Origin: Candidatus Altimarinota bacterium
GTDB taxonomy: Bacteria > Patescibacteriota > Gracilibacteria > UBA4473
Direction of reading: 5' to 3'
DNA length: 64,000 bases
NCBI GenBank assembly: GCA_021734395.1
Contig: JAIPJB010000001.1
Span: forward strand, 124,001 to 188,000
Every line of letters starts with the position of its first letter. Positions within the stretch are counted from its first letter, which is position 1. The translations under genes were made by a program, and so were the position numbers. The notes under the pieces were generated by a model. The model had not been told where the DNA came from and did not search any database. It worked only from the letters and a program-made list of their open reading frames with translations. Positions 16,879 through 25,849 of this stretch are shown piece after piece.

Positions 16879-17733
16879 ATGAACCGAAACACCTATTTTT
16901 TCAGCATTGTTTTTTTTGTATTCTTTGCCCTTGTGGCAAATGCACAAACCATCGAATATTTCGATGAAGACTGGCAGCAAGTTAGCACAAAAAAGGAGGC
17001 CGACTATTATCGGGTAATTCATTACAATTCCGCCGGTGAACCGGTAGGAATTGTGAAAGATTATTATATTACTGGTAAATTACAATCGGAAGGACTTCTC
17101 AACTCTTCATTAGAGAAGGAAGGACATTGGATTTGGTATTACGAAAGTGGAAATAAAGAACAAGAAGCAATCTTTAAAAATGGATTGCCAAATACTGATA
17201 TCACTTATTATGACGAATCAGGAAAAATAGAAGATATTGATCCTTATGAGAGATTCTCTGATATAGACATTCTTTTGGGACAGGGAAACTACGAAAAAGC
17301 AATCCCTCTTCTAGAAAATTTGGCAAATAGGGGAAATTACGACGCACCGTATATGCTCGGAATGATTTGGCAGTATTCCAAGGGGAATCTTCAAAAAGCA
17401 ATAAAGTATTATAAAATTGCTGCTGATGAAAATGATCATCTCAAAGCTTGTCTCGAGTTAGGGTTAATATACTACCGAGAGACAAACGAACTCTCTATGG
17501 CCACAAAGTACTACCGAAAAGCAGCCGAAAAAGAAAGTACTGAAGGCCAATTGATGTTAGGGATGATATATTTGGAGGTCGGTATGAAAGCCGCAAGATA
17601 TAAATCCTCAGATGAATATAGTCCCACACTGAAAGAGGCTCGAAAATGGCTTTTAAAAGCAAAAAATAATGGGAGTACGCACGCAAAGGAAATGCTCGAT
17701 GATAATCAGAGCATTTTCGAACTGATACAGTAA
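16879..17733 (+). CDS. Secreted YwqK/MORN-like and Sel1-repeat protein
   Basis: 284 aa. A signal peptide (residues 1-22, hydrophobic FFSIVFFVFFALV, cleavage after ANA) is followed by MORN/YwqK-like strands (YRVIHYNSAGEPVGIVKDYY, GHWIWYYESGNKEQEAIFKNG; about 38-100) and then Sel1/TPR-like repeats (YEKAIPLLENLANRGNYDA, QKAIKYYKIAADENDH, SMATKYYRKAAEKES; about 135-280). Such proteins usually scaffold protein contacts in the periplasm or at the cell surface. It has a strong AGGAGG site, unlike its ribosomal neighbours, and AT-rich codon use. With the next gene it lies inside the ribosomal cluster, suggesting acquisition. Ligand unknown. Confidence 0.72.
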   Translation: MNRNTYFFSIVFFVFFALVANAQTIEYFDEDWQQVSTKKEADYYRVIHYNSAGEPVGIVKDYYITGKLQSEGLLNSSLEKEGHWIWYYESGNKEQEAIFKNGLPNTDITYYDESGKIEDIDPYERFSDIDILLGQGNYEKAIPLLENLANRGNYDAPYMLGMIWQYSKGNLQKAIKYYKIAADENDHLKACLELGLIYYRETNELSMATKYYRKAAEKESTEGQLMLGMIYLEVGMKAARYKSSDEYSPTLKEARKWLLKAKNNGSTHAKEMLDDNQSIFELIQ

Positions 17734-17752
17734 AGAAAGGAGGATTGAAAAT

Positions 17753-18826
17753 ATGAAATATATAAAGTTAATTTTTTTGTGTTTATTTTTTTCTTCATCT
17801 TTCCTCTACAGTCAAGATCCCTTTCTGTTAGATTATACCGAGAAAGATGCTTTTACCGATGCACAAAATGGACTTCTTTATTTGCAATCTGGGAAAAAAG
17901 ATTATGCGTTCAAATGTTTTTTAAGGGCTGCAGAAAAAGGAAACATTCTCTTTGTAAAAGAAATTTTAGGGATGCTTTATACTCTTGAGAAAGATTATAA
18001 AAATGGTTTTTATTGGTTTTCGGAAGCAGTAAACGATGGAAGTTATGATGCAAAATCTTTCCTGGGTCTGTACCACTTACAGGGCTTGGGAAGAACAAAA
18101 AATGTCCAAAGGGCTCTGAGCTATCTAAAAGAAGCTGCCCGTGAAGGATCTATTCCTGCTGCTTTCCATCTTGGGATTATATATGCTACTGGACATCACG
18201 GTGCTGTAAAACCAGATTTCGAAGCATCAATCGCTCTTATGAAATTAGCAAAAGAAGAAGGATATCCTCGCGCTGAAGATTTCTACTACCGACTTCTTCA
18301 GGTAAAAATGGAAAAAGGAGTCGAGAAATTTCATTCCGCGATTGAGAATGCTACAAAGCAGCCCGTCAGACAACAAATATCTTCTTCTGATTGGCTTACT
18401 GGTTTTTTAAAAGATTTAGAGGCGGCGCTTACTATTGGAATTGTAGCCGGCGTAGTCATTGGAGGAGTAAGTTCTTTTCTTGATGATGATGGTGGCTCTG
18501 AAACAAATTCTACTTCTTCCGGAAGAAATACGACGAGCGTGAAGTTCAATGTCCAAAACACAATCGACATTAGCCCCGTGCTGAGGATTACAGATCATCC
18601 GTCTCATGTGATCTGCGAGACCAATAAATACGGTCTCGCAACGATCATTATTACCAAATCAAATAAAACAGCTGCAGGCTGGTATGCGTTTGATTTCTTC
18701 CTGGATAATAAGAATGAAAGCGGATATTCCTTTTCTGGAAAATTTTATCTGGATGGGAGCAAGTCGCACTACCAAATTACTCTCATCCCTCATCAAAACA
18801 AATTCAAGGAATACAAACCTTATTAA
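17753..18826 (+). CDS. Secreted Sel1-repeat protein with glycine-zipper segment
   Basis: 357 aa. A signal peptide (KYIKLIFLCLFFSSSFLYSQ, cleavage probably just before or after Q21) resembles those of Bacteroidota. Sel1 repeats cover about residues 30-185 (YAFKCFLRAAEKGNILFVKE, NGFYWFSEAVNDGSYDAKSF, RALSYLKEAAREGSIPAAF). A Gly-rich hydrophobic stretch (TIGIVAGVVIGGVSSFL, about 223-242) could insert in a membrane or act as a glycine zipper. The C-terminal about 110 residues look like a beta domain. Strong AAAGGAGG site 8-10 bases before ATG; 19 bases after the first Sel1 gene, so one operon. Confidence 0.7.
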   Translation: MKYIKLIFLCLFFSSSFLYSQDPFLLDYTEKDAFTDAQNGLLYLQSGKKDYAFKCFLRAAEKGNILFVKEILGMLYTLEKDYKNGFYWFSEAVNDGSYDAKSFLGLYHLQGLGRTKNVQRALSYLKEAAREGSIPAAFHLGIIYATGHHGAVKPDFEASIALMKLAKEEGYPRAEDFYYRLLQVKMEKGVEKFHSAIENATKQPVRQQISSSDWLTGFLKDLEAALTIGIVAGVVIGGVSSFLDDDGGSETNSTSSGRNTTSVKFNVQNTIDISPVLRITDHPSHVICETNKYGLATIIITKSNKTAAGWYAFDFFLDNKNESGYSFSGKFYLDGSKSHYQITLIPHQNKFKEYKPY

Positions 18827-18857
18827 TTTTTCTGCTTTTCAGACCGTTTTCACTTCC

Positions 18858-18889
18858 CTCCCCGGATCGTCTGATCTGGGGAGTTTTTT
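18858..18889 (+). terminator. Rho-independent terminator of the Sel1 pair
   Basis: CTCCCCGGATC (18858-18868), loop GTCT, GATCTGGGGAG (18873-18883; one G-U pair), then TTTTTT. A strong 11-bp stem that would end transcription from the inserted genes before rplP. Confidence 0.9.
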
Positions 18890-19298
18890 ATGCGGTCATC
18901 TGAACTTGGATCACATTCACGATGACCCATGCCAATAAGCTGATCACCAGCCCAATCGCGGCATATTGGAGTGTGTTTTTTGCGGATTCTCGATCTTCTG
19001 TCAGACCACTGGTCATCAGCTGAAACGAAGCGTACAGCACAAAAATAACCGCGATAGTTCCAGCGACTTTAGTAAGCAAATCAATCAAATGAATGATAAT
19101 AAAAGGAATGTCTGAGAGTTTTACTTCCCCCTGAGAAATGCGCCAGCCAATTTGTTTGATAATATCTTCCGATCCGGATTCTCCCTTGGGAATGATTCCT
19201 GGAAATCCAGATTCTTCCTGAGCGAAAACGGACCCCGTGCTAAAAAAAGCAACTCCCCACATCCATATCCAGCGAAAAAATTGTTTCATCACCCCCAT
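18888..19298 (-). CDS. Pilin-like (VirB2/TrbC-type) two-helix membrane protein
   Basis: 136 aa from ATG 19298, preceded by GGGAG. An N-terminal signal segment (FFRWIWMWGVAFFSTGSVFAQ) is followed by a short extracytoplasmic part (GFPGIIPKGESGSED), then two hydrophobic helices (about residues 63-86 and 107-130) separated by a charged loop (TSGLTEDRESAKNT). This layout is shared by VirB2/TrbC pilins and by many CPR proteins placed near type IV secretion or pilus genes. An upstream start at 19382 would overlap the rplP promoter and is unlikely. It lies on the opposite strand, within the ribosomal-cluster insertion. Confidence 0.6.
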   Translation of the reverse strand: MGVMKQFFRWIWMWGVAFFSTGSVFAQEESGFPGIIPKGESGSEDIIKQIGWRISQGEVKLSDIPFIIIHLIDLLTKVAGTIAVIFVLYASFQLMTSGLTEDRESAKNTLQYAAIGLVISLLAWVIVNVIQVQMTA

Positions 19299-19375
19299 TG
19301 TAAAATCTCCCTTTTCCCTTGTCGAGTAGGTTTCTCTTGAATGTTCAAAAAAAATTCCAAAATACTCAGAAATTC

Positions 19376-19411
19376 TTGACAAGAAGAGCGGTATCCATAC
19401 AATCCGGCGGC
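19376..19411 (+). promoter_or_regulatory. Internal promoter for the rplP-rplO half of the ribosomal cluster
   Basis: TTGACA (19376-19381), a 16-bp spacer, TACAAT (19398-19403) and discriminator CCGGCGGC (19404-19411). The ATG of rplP is only 15 bases past the -10 box, so the mRNA would be nearly leaderless. It restores expression of the downstream genes cut off by the insertion and its terminator. Confidence 0.8.
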
Positions 19412-19418
19412 TTTCATC

Positions 19419-19844
19419 ATGCTACAACCCAAGAAAACTCTTTTTCGCCGCTTGCACCGCCTTAGATCTCAATCCAAAGGCGTGTCTACGCGAGGCAACC
19501 AAATTTCCTTTGGCGAAATGGCTATTAAGGCTTTGACAGCCGGTGAAATAACCGCTCGGCAGATCGAATCTGCACGACGGACAATTGCTCGTGCCGTAAA
19601 ACGAGGTGGAAAAACATGGATTCGGGTATTCCCCGATAAAGTTCTGACCGCGAAAGGAGCCGAAGTCCCGATGGGATCGGGGAAAGGAGCTCCAGATAAG
19701 TGGGTTGTTCAGGTAAAACCGGGTCGAATTTTATTCGAGATGTCCGGAGAAAGCGAAGAACTTATGCGGAACGCATTAAAGCTCGCGACCTATAAACTGC
19801 CTGTAAAATGCAAGGTGATTAATAGTGATATTGCTCCTTTATGA
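19419..19844 (+). CDS. rplP: 50S ribosomal protein L16
   Basis: 141 aa. Opens with LQPKKTLFRRLHRLR instead of the usual MLMPKRVKYRK, then GNQISFGEMAIKALTAGEITARQIESARR, the arginine-rich KRGGKTWIRVFPDK and MGSGKGAPDKWVVQVKPGRILFEM. L16 contacts the A-site tRNA. Now the first gene of a separate transcription unit; overlaps rpmC by 4 bases. Confidence 0.97.
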   Translation: MLQPKKTLFRRLHRLRSQSKGVSTRGNQISFGEMAIKALTAGEITARQIESARRTIARAVKRGGKTWIRVFPDKVLTAKGAEVPMGSGKGAPDKWVVQVKPGRILFEMSGESEELMRNALKLATYKLPVKCKVINSDIAPL

Positions 19845-20059
19845 AAATATCTGAACTCCGTCAACTAACCCCCAAGAAACTCCTTGAAGAGTTAGAGAAA
19901 GCTGAACGCGCATTGGCGGTGTCACGATTCCATGTCAAAACCGGACAGAATCAAAATGTCGCAGAAATCAAAAAACTCAGAAATACTATCGCTCGTATTA
20001 AAACACTCCTCGTAGAAAAAGAGCGCTCTGAAACTATCCCTTCTTCTGAAACAAAATGA
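19841..20059 (+). CDS. rpmC: 50S ribosomal protein L29
   Basis: 72 aa, helical. MKISELRQLTPKKLLEELEK and NVAEIKKLRNTIARIKTLL are typical of L29, which lies at the tunnel exit beside L23. A short polar C-terminal tail ([12 protein letters not shown]) is added. Overlaps both neighbours by 4 bases. Confidence 0.95.
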   Translation: MKISELRQLTPKKLLEELEKAERALAVSRFHVKTGQNQNVAEIKKLRNTIARIKTLLVEKERSETIPSSETK

Positions 20060-20295
20060 TCAGTAAAAAAGGCGTTGTCGTAAAAATATCGGGAGAAAAA
20101 ACCCTCAAAGTAGAGGTGAATGAATACCGTGCGCATCCGAAATATCACAAACGATATCGCGTAACACGTAATTTCCTGGTACACGACGAAAAAGGAGAAG
20201 CAAAAGTCGGTGACAAGGTGATTATTCATCCTTGCCGTCCTGTTTCGCTCAAAAAAAGCTGGAAAATATCTACTGTAAACCCCGCCAAAAAATGA
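20056..20295 (+). CDS. rpsQ: 30S ribosomal protein S17
   Basis: 79 aa. [40 protein letters not shown] and [19 protein letters not shown] match the S17 OB fold that binds the 5' domain of 16S rRNA. It stops with TGA overlapping the rplN ATG. Confidence 0.96.
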   Translation: MISKKGVVVKISGEKTLKVEVNEYRAHPKYHKRYRVTRNFLVHDEKGEAKVGDKVIIHPCRPVSLKKSWKISTVNPAKK

Positions 20296-20660
20296 TCCAG
20301 CATATGACTCGTTTGTCGGTCGCAGACAATACAGGCGCCAAGTCTGTTATGTGCGTGAAGGTTGTCGGCGGATCCAAGCGACGATACGCTCGAGTCGGAG
20401 ATATTATTGTTGTCTCGGTGAAGGATGCCGCTCCCAAGGGAGTCGTCAAAAAAAAGTCTATCCAACGGGCAGTTATTGTGCGTCAGAAAGCACCCATCAC
20501 TCGAATTGACGGAACCGTCCTTCGCTTTGATGAAAATGCTGTTGTGATTGTAAATCAAGAAAATCAACCCAAAGGAACTCGTGTTTTCGGGCCCATTGCT
20601 CGAGAATTACGAACCGAAGGGTTTCAAAAAATTATCTCTTTGGCCCCAGAAGTACTATGA
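20292..20660 (+). CDS. rplN: 50S ribosomal protein L14
   Basis: 122 aa from ATG 20292 ([20 protein letters not shown]), chosen over an upstream in-frame start because it gives the universal N-terminus and overlaps the rpsQ stop. [28 protein letters not shown] and [13 protein letters not shown] are diagnostic of L14, which forms an intersubunit bridge and binds the silencing factor RsfS. Overlaps rplX by 4 bases. Confidence 0.97.
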   Translation: MIQHMTRLSVADNTGAKSVMCVKVVGGSKRRYARVGDIIVVSVKDAAPKGVVKKKSIQRAVIVRQKAPITRIDGTVLRFDENAVVIVNQENQPKGTRVFGPIARELRTEGFQKIISLAPEVL

Positions 20661-21016
20661 AGATTCGAACCAATGATCTTGTTTTTGTTTTGACCGGGAA
20701 AGATCGCGGAAAAACTGGCCGTGTGGTCAAGGTTCTCCAAAGTCAAGAAAAGGTTATTGTTGAAGGTGTAAATCGCCAAGTAAAGCATGTCAAAGGACGA
20801 GACGGAAACCCCGGAGAGCGTATTGAATTTGATGCACCGCTCCACGTTTCAAATGTTGCGGTAGTGGATCCAAAAGACGGAAAGCCAACTCGAATCCGAT
20901 ACAAATTTGATAACAATCAGAAACTCCGTGTTTCCAAGCGATCCGACGAGGTCATCGTTGCTGGTGCTGGAAAAAAACAAAAAACGAAAGAAAAATCATC
21001 CTCTTCAAAGAAATAA
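20657..21016 (+). CDS. rplX: 50S ribosomal protein L24
   Basis: 119 aa. The KOW motif ([19 protein letters not shown], about 9-27) and [15 protein letters not shown] are typical; L24 starts assembly of the large subunit. A lysine/serine-rich C-terminal tail ([14 protein letters not shown]) extends the usual protein. Three bases separate it from rplE. Confidence 0.96.
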   Translation: MKIRTNDLVFVLTGKDRGKTGRVVKVLQSQEKVIVEGVNRQVKHVKGRDGNPGERIEFDAPLHVSNVAVVDPKDGKPTRIRYKFDNNQKLRVSKRSDEVIVAGAGKKQKTKEKSSSSKK

Positions 21017-21019
21017 ACC

Positions 21020-21604
21020 ATGAAGATTATTTCCCCGCTTTACGAACAATACAAAAAAGAGATCGCTCACGCTCTGAAAAAAGAGCTTCAGATCAAAAAT
21101 ATTCTGCAGGTTCCTCGTATTGAAAAAATCTGTGTTAATATCGGTATGGGCTCCTATCTCCAAAGACTAAATTCCAAAGATTTTTCTTTTGTGGAAGAAA
21201 ACGTTCGACTTATTACCGGACAAAAACCTATCATTCGGTATTCTAAAATGTCGGTATCGAATTTTAAGCTTCGGGAAGGACAGCCCATTGGAGCATCGGT
21301 GACACTGCGAGGGCAGGCCGCCTATAATTTTATTGACAAACTTATTCACGTTGTGTATCCACGTGTCCGTGATTTTCGCGGCATCCCACGAAATATTTTC
21401 GACACGAAAGGAAATTGTTCCATTGGATTCTCTGATCATACTGTTTTCCCTGAAGCGGTAACACCCGAAGATTCTCGTCGAATTCATGGATTACAAGTAA
21501 CGATCGTGACTTCCGCTGATAACTCTGAACATGCCGGAATGCTCCTCGAAAAAATGAAATTTCCCTTCCGTAAAAAACTATCTTCTCAGAAAAAAACCGA
21601 ATAA
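21020..21604 (+). CDS. rplE: 50S ribosomal protein L5
   Basis: 194 aa. [46 protein letters not shown] (split here into its two halves) and [20 protein letters not shown] are the L5 signatures. L5 carries 5S rRNA in the central protuberance. One base shared with rpsN. Confidence 0.97.
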   Translation: MKIISPLYEQYKKEIAHALKKELQIKNILQVPRIEKICVNIGMGSYLQRLNSKDFSFVEENVRLITGQKPIIRYSKMSVSNFKLREGQPIGASVTLRGQAAYNFIDKLIHVVYPRVRDFRGIPRNIFDTKGNCSIGFSDHTVFPEAVTPEDSRRIHGLQVTIVTSADNSEHAGMLLEKMKFPFRKKLSSQKKTE

Positions 21605-21828
21605 TGGCACGAAAAGCAATCGTTCACAAATCTCAAAAGTTCATGGGTCGATACCTCCGTGCAAAACGCGAAGGTCGAAAAATCGATCTCTCAACTCGAG
21701 CTTACAATCGATGCCAATTGTGCGGCCGACCTCACGGTTATATGAGAGATTTTGGCATTTGCCGGTGTTGCTTTCGAGAGCATGCCGAAAAAGGTCTTAT
21801 TCCTGGTATTCGTAAAGCTTCTTGGTAA
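21604..21828 (+). CDS. rpsN: 30S ribosomal protein S14, zinc-ribbon type
   Basis: 74 aa. Has the four-cysteine zinc ribbon (C37-x2-C40 and C53-x2-C56 in [20 protein letters not shown]), so it is the zinc-binding C+ type, and ends [10 protein letters not shown] as usual. Slightly longer at the N-terminus than the common 61-aa form. The next gene begins 1 base after its stop. Confidence 0.96.
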   Translation: MARKAIVHKSQKFMGRYLRAKREGRKIDLSTRAYNRCQLCGRPHGYMRDFGICRCCFREHAEKGLIPGIRKASW

Positions 21829-21829
21829 A

Positions 21830-22204
21830 ATGGTAGATCCTATTGCTGACTTCCTGACTCAAATACGAAATGCTCAAATGGCACGAGAGCTCGTCGTAGA
21901 AATTCCCTATTCGAAACTCAAGGAAAATATTGCGAATGTCATGCAAAAAAATGGCTTCCTCGAAAAAGTAGAAGTAGTAAAGTCTGGGAAATTCCCCGTT
22001 CTCAAGCTCACACTTCGGGCGAAACCAATCCAATTAAAAAAGGTCTCTCGTTGTGGACAACGAATTTATACGCAGGCTGAAAAAATCCGAAAAGTTCGGA
22101 ATGGATTTGGTATTGCGATCATTTCCACCTCTCAAGGAATCATGACCGGCTACCAAGCCCGTGCCAAGAATATTGGCGGTGAAATTTTATGTGAAATCAG
22201 CTAA
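21830..22204 (+). CDS. rpsH: 30S ribosomal protein S8
   Basis: 124 aa from ATG 21830 (MVDPIADFLTQIRNAQMARE), right after the rpsN TAA. SKLKENIANVMQKNGFLEKVE, ISTSQGIMTGYQARAKNIGGEILCE and the basic centre match S8, which binds the central domain of 16S rRNA and in E. coli represses its own operon. An upstream in-frame start inside rpsN is not credible. Confidence 0.96.
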   Translation: MVDPIADFLTQIRNAQMARELVVEIPYSKLKENIANVMQKNGFLEKVEVVKSGKFPVLKLTLRAKPIQLKKVSRCGQRIYTQAEKIRKVRNGFGIAIISTSQGIMTGYQARAKNIGGEILCEIS

Positions 22205-22206
22205 CC

Positions 22207-22764
22207 ATGTCACGAATAGGAAAAAAACCCGTTTCGCTCCCTGAAAAAGTCGAGATCACTCTCGAGCAGGACTCTTTGCGCGCAAAAGGTCCAAAAGGAG
22301 AACTGACTATGAAGTTCAATCCTGAACTCGTTACGATCAAGCAAGAGGAAGGAACCATTCTCGTAGAGCGCAAAAATGATTCCAAGCAAGCCCGAGCTCA
22401 TCACGGACTCTACCGAAATCTGACACAAAATATTATTCAAGGGGTGACCGATGGATTCTCGAAAAAATTAGAAATTAAAGGAGTGGGATATCGTGCAGCG
22501 CTGAAGGAAAATATTTTGGAATTAAATCTCGGATACTCTCATCCTGTCCAATACAATATTCCCGAAGGGATTACGATCTCTTTTGAAGAAAAAAGTCAGA
22601 ATATATTTACCGTTGCAGGAATTGATAAACAACTTGTTGGTCAGACAGCTGCTGAAATTCGATCTTTCCGAAAACCAGAGCCGTATAAAGGAAAAGGTAT
22701 TAAATATTCAGACGAAATCATCGCCCGAAAAGCGGGAAAATCTGCTGCTAAAAAAGAAGGATAA
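22207..22764 (+). CDS. rplF: 50S ribosomal protein L6
   Basis: 185 aa. Starts MSRIGKKPVSLPEKVEI, contains the two repeated L6 domains and the C-terminal signature KPEPYKGKGIKYSDEIIARKAGK. It supports the sarcin-ricin loop region and GTPase factors. One base shared with rplR. Confidence 0.97.
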   Translation: MSRIGKKPVSLPEKVEITLEQDSLRAKGPKGELTMKFNPELVTIKQEEGTILVERKNDSKQARAHHGLYRNLTQNIIQGVTDGFSKKLEIKGVGYRAALKENILELNLGYSHPVQYNIPEGITISFEEKSQNIFTVAGIDKQLVGQTAAEIRSFRKPEPYKGKGIKYSDEIIARKAGKSAAKKEG

Positions 22765-23105
22765 TGAAAAGAAAAACTCCCCTCTCCCGACATTCTGCTC
22801 GTGCTGCTCGTACGCATGCAAAGGCACGAAACACGATTCGTCCAAGATTGGTTATCTACCGATCAAACCGAACTATTTATGGACAACTTATTGATGATGC
22901 ACAACAAAAAATCCTCTGCAGTGCGTCTGGATTAAAATCCAAGGAAACTGGGATAAAAGCTGCCGAGCAGGTCGGAGCCGAGATCGCAGAACAGGCGAAA
23001 AAACAAAAAGTGACTGGTATTGTATTTGATCGAAATGGATATAAATATCATGGTCAGGTAAAAGCTCTGGCCGATGCGGCACGAAAAGCCGGACTTAAAT
23101 TTTAA
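22764..23105 (+). CDS. rplR: 50S ribosomal protein L18
   Basis: 113 aa. RARNTIRPRLVIYRSNRTIYGQLIDD-like block (about residues 20-46), GIKAAEQVGAEIAEQAKKQ, VTGIVFDRNGYKYHGQVKALADAARKAGL (about 80-110) identify L18, a 5S rRNA binder. A basic N-terminus is present. rpsE begins 10 bases after its stop. Confidence 0.97.
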   Translation: MKRKTPLSRHSARAARTHAKARNTIRPRLVIYRSNRTIYGQLIDDAQQKILCSASGLKSKETGIKAAEQVGAEIAEQAKKQKVTGIVFDRNGYKYHGQVKALADAARKAGLKF

Positions 23106-23115
23106 TTCCTTTTTT

Positions 23116-23844
23116 ATGACTGAAGAAGAAAACAAAACCACAGCTCCAGAGCAAACAACAGATGATACTGCTGTACAGGAAGAAAAAAAAGAAGTGCAAA
23201 AAACTTCTGATACAAATACTGAGCAAAAAACAGAAAAACGAGAACAGCGTTCTCGAAGGCGACAAGATCGAGGCCGGAAGCGAGAGCCCAAAGAATTTGA
23301 AGAAGCTATTTTACAGATTGATCGGGTCACGCGAGTTGTTGCCGGAGGACGACGATTGCGATTTCGAGTATCGGTTGTTATCGGCGATCAAAAAGGTCGT
23401 GTTGGATTTGGTATTGGAAAAGCAAATGAGGTTATGCTCGGCATTCAAAAAGCCGTCTCTTCCGCAAAGAAAGGACTCATTCAGGTGCCTATTTTTAATG
23501 GCACTCTGCCCCATGAAATAAAAAGTAATTTTAAATCTTCAAAAGTATTGCTTTTCCCTGCTCCGGAAGGAAAAGGAGTGATCGCAGGAGGAGCCGTACG
23601 AAAAATACTGGAATTAGCAGGAGTTCGTGATGTTTTGTCCAAGGTGCACGGATCACGAAACCGTGTTAATGTGGCGCATGCTACATTTTTGGCTCTCGAA
23701 AAACTCCACCACGAGGCTCCTCATGGTCAGAAGAAAGAGGTTTCAGAATCAGAAGAAAAAAAAGAGAAAACCCCATCCAAAAAAGAAACTTCCGCTCCAA
23801 AAAAACAGGAGAAAAAGACGACTTCCAAAAAAACTAAAAAATAA
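23116..23844 (+). CDS. rpsE: 30S ribosomal protein S5 with long tails
   Basis: 242 aa from ATG 23116. The central S5 core (about 60-205) has RVTRVVAGGRRLRFRVSVV, GRVGFGIGKANEV, TLPHEIKSNF and APEGKGVIAGGAVRKILELAG. It is flanked by a polar N-terminal tail (about 55 aa, rich in E, K, T) and a Lys/Ser/Glu-rich C-terminal tail of about 38 aa; E. coli S5 is 167 aa. S5 acts in decoding accuracy and helicase activity at mRNA entry. rpmD (L30), usually next, is absent. Confidence 0.96.
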   Translation: MTEEENKTTAPEQTTDDTAVQEEKKEVQKTSDTNTEQKTEKREQRSRRRQDRGRKREPKEFEEAILQIDRVTRVVAGGRRLRFRVSVVIGDQKGRVGFGIGKANEVMLGIQKAVSSAKKGLIQVPIFNGTLPHEIKSNFKSSKVLLFPAPEGKGVIAGGAVRKILELAGVRDVLSKVHGSRNRVNVAHATFLALEKLHHEAPHGQKKEVSESEEKKEKTPSKKETSAPKKQEKKTTSKKTKK

Positions 23845-23847
23845 TCA

Positions 23848-24282
23848 ATGGAACTGAATAAATTGGCTCCAAAATCAAGAAAGTATCGCACACGACGCGG
23901 ACAAGGAAACGCATCTGGAAAGGGAACGTTTTCTGGACGGGGATGTAAAGGACAAAATGCTCGTTCGGGAGGAGGTGTCAGAAAAGGATTTGAAGGAGGA
24001 CAAACTCCCCTCATCCAGCGGATTCCAAAAAAAGGAGGGTTCCGAAATCCGAATCGGATCGAAACACAAGTAATTCACCTTTCTCATCTGGAAGAACATT
24101 TCAAAGCCGGAGAAAAAGTTCATTTTGATACACTTGTGGAAAAAGGGTTGGTGCATAAATCAAATCCCAAAGTAAAAATTTTGGGAGACGGAGAACTGAG
24201 CAAAAAACTGGAAATATCTGGTCTTTTGGTTTCTCAAACAGCGCAAAAGGCTATTGAGAAGGCCGGCGGGAATGTTTCTTAA
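23848..24282 (+). CDS. rplO: 50S ribosomal protein L15
   Basis: 144 aa. The glycine/arginine-rich start (RKYRTRRGQGNASGKGTFSG), ARSGGGVRKGFEGGQTPLIQ and the C-terminal VKILGDGELSKKLEISGLLVSQTAQKAIEKAGG (about 108-140) are typical of L15. It is the last gene of the cluster here: secY, adk and map, normally next, are elsewhere in the window on the other strand. Confidence 0.97.
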   Translation: MELNKLAPKSRKYRTRRGQGNASGKGTFSGRGCKGQNARSGGGVRKGFEGGQTPLIQRIPKKGGFRNPNRIETQVIHLSHLEEHFKAGEKVHFDTLVEKGLVHKSNPKVKILGDGELSKKLEISGLLVSQTAQKAIEKAGGNVS

Positions 24283-24336
24283 TCTGAGAAAAAACTATTG
24301 AGCACCACAGAAGACTCTGAAAATCTCAGAGAAAAT

Positions 24337-24365
24337 TTGACAGTGAGAAGTATTTTTTTTACCTT
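24337..24365 (+). promoter_or_regulatory. Probable guaB promoter
   Basis: TTGACA (24337-24342), a 17-bp spacer and TACCTT (24360-24365). Upstream, CTCTGA/TCAGAG form a small hairpin without a T-run. The leader to ATG 24389 would be about 17 nt. Confidence 0.5.
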
Positions 24366-24388
24366 CCCCCAAAGTTTTCCCTTCATTT

Positions 24389-25849
24389 ATGAAAAACATT
24401 CCTCTCGCACTTACATTCAATGATGTCCTGCTCGTTCCACAGTACTCGGAAATACTGCCAAAAAACGTCAATCTAAATACGTTTTTGACACGAAATATTC
24501 GCCTCAATATTCCTCTCGTTTCGGCGGCTATGGATACCGTCACCGAAGAGCAAATGGCTATTACTATGGCACTGCACGGAGGGATCGGCGTCGTTCATAA
24601 AAACTGCACTCCTGAAGAACAAGCCGAAATGGTACGCCAAGTAAAACGATTTGAAAATGGTTTTATCCGAGAACCAGTCGTTATTTCCCCGGATCATAAA
24701 GTATCGGATGTGATTGCCATTCGGGAAAGATATGGATTTAAATCGGTTCCCGTTACCGAAGACGGGACGCTGGAAACGAAGGTTGTAGGACTTATTACCC
24801 GCAACGATTATTTTGCAAAACACGCGCAAAAGCTGGTACGTGAACGAATGACTCCCTCGAGCAAACTCTTAACAGCACAGGCTCCTATAACTCTCAGTCA
24901 GGCGAATGATGTGCTGGAAGAATCCAAGCACTCCAAGTTGATTATTCTCAATCCTGACGGAACTCTCCATGCCCTAGTAACGCGCCGTGATATCGAAAAA
25001 AACGAGCAATTTCCTTTCGCCTCAAAAGACAAAGAAAAACGTCTCCGTGTTGCTGCTGCCGTAGGCCCTGGAAATAATCGTGACGAAAGAATACAAAAAC
25101 TCGTTGATGCTGGGGTCGATGTTTTGGTTGTCGATACAGCACATGGGGACTCTTTGGGGGTCGTCCAATGTGTACAACATATCAAGAAGCACTTTCCAAA
25201 AATTGATGTTATTGCTGGGAATATCGGCACTGCCGAAGGAGCTAAAAATCTAATCAAAGCTGGTGCTGATGGCGTTAAAGTCGGGATTGGTCCCGGTTCT
25301 ATTTGTACAACGAGGATCATTGCTGGCGTCGGAATACCGCAATTGAGCGCCATAATGGATGTAGCTCAGGTAGCTAAACGGCACAAAGTTCCGGTTATTG
25401 CTGATGGAGGCATCCGGTATTCCGGAGATATTGCCAAAGCTTTGGCTGCTGGAGCCACAAGTGTCATGGTCGGATCTCTTTTGGCTGGAACCAGCGATGC
25501 CCCCGGAGAAATTATTTACATGGAAGGAAAAACATATAAATACTATCGCGGCATGGGATCCTTGGCAGCCATGACAAAAGGCGGAAAAGAGCGCTATGGG
25601 CAAGCAAATGTTGCCAACGATAAGCTCGTCCCAGAAGGGATCGAAGGGAAAGTCCTTTACAAAGGAGACGCCGCACATGAAATTTTTCAGCTCAGTGGAG
25701 GACTGCGAAGCTCTATGGGGTACAACGGAGCCAAAGATATTGCCGAATTCCAGAAAAAAGCAAAATTTGTACAGATTACTGATTCCGGACTCAGGGAGTC
25801 ACATCCGCACGACATCTCGATTTTAAAAGAAGCGCCAAACTACCGGTAA
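24389..25849 (+). CDS. guaB: Inosine-5'-monophosphate dehydrogenase
   Basis: 486 aa, full length. Converts IMP to XMP with NAD+, the committed step of GMP synthesis. Start [16 protein letters not shown], tandem CBS domains at about residues 95-205 ([37 protein letters not shown]), then the catalytic loop [13 protein letters not shown] with Cys306 and [17 protein letters not shown]. The flap has GMGSLAAM and YRGMGS; the end [27 protein letters not shown] is normal. Stands alone after the ribosomal cluster and is convergent with the gene at 25850 (stops adjacent). Confidence 0.97.
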   Translation: MKNIPLALTFNDVLLVPQYSEILPKNVNLNTFLTRNIRLNIPLVSAAMDTVTEEQMAITMALHGGIGVVHKNCTPEEQAEMVRQVKRFENGFIREPVVISPDHKVSDVIAIRERYGFKSVPVTEDGTLETKVVGLITRNDYFAKHAQKLVRERMTPSSKLLTAQAPITLSQANDVLEESKHSKLIILNPDGTLHALVTRRDIEKNEQFPFASKDKEKRLRVAAAVGPGNNRDERIQKLVDAGVDVLVVDTAHGDSLGVVQCVQHIKKHFPKIDVIAGNIGTAEGAKNLIKAGADGVKVGIGPGSICTTRIIAGVGIPQLSAIMDVAQVAKRHKVPVIADGGIRYSGDIAKALAAGATSVMVGSLLAGTSDAPGEIIYMEGKTYKYYRGMGSLAAMTKGGKERYGQANVANDKLVPEGIEGKVLYKGDAAHEIFQLSGGLRSSMGYNGAKDIAEFQKKAKFVQITDSGLRESHPHDISILKEAPNYR

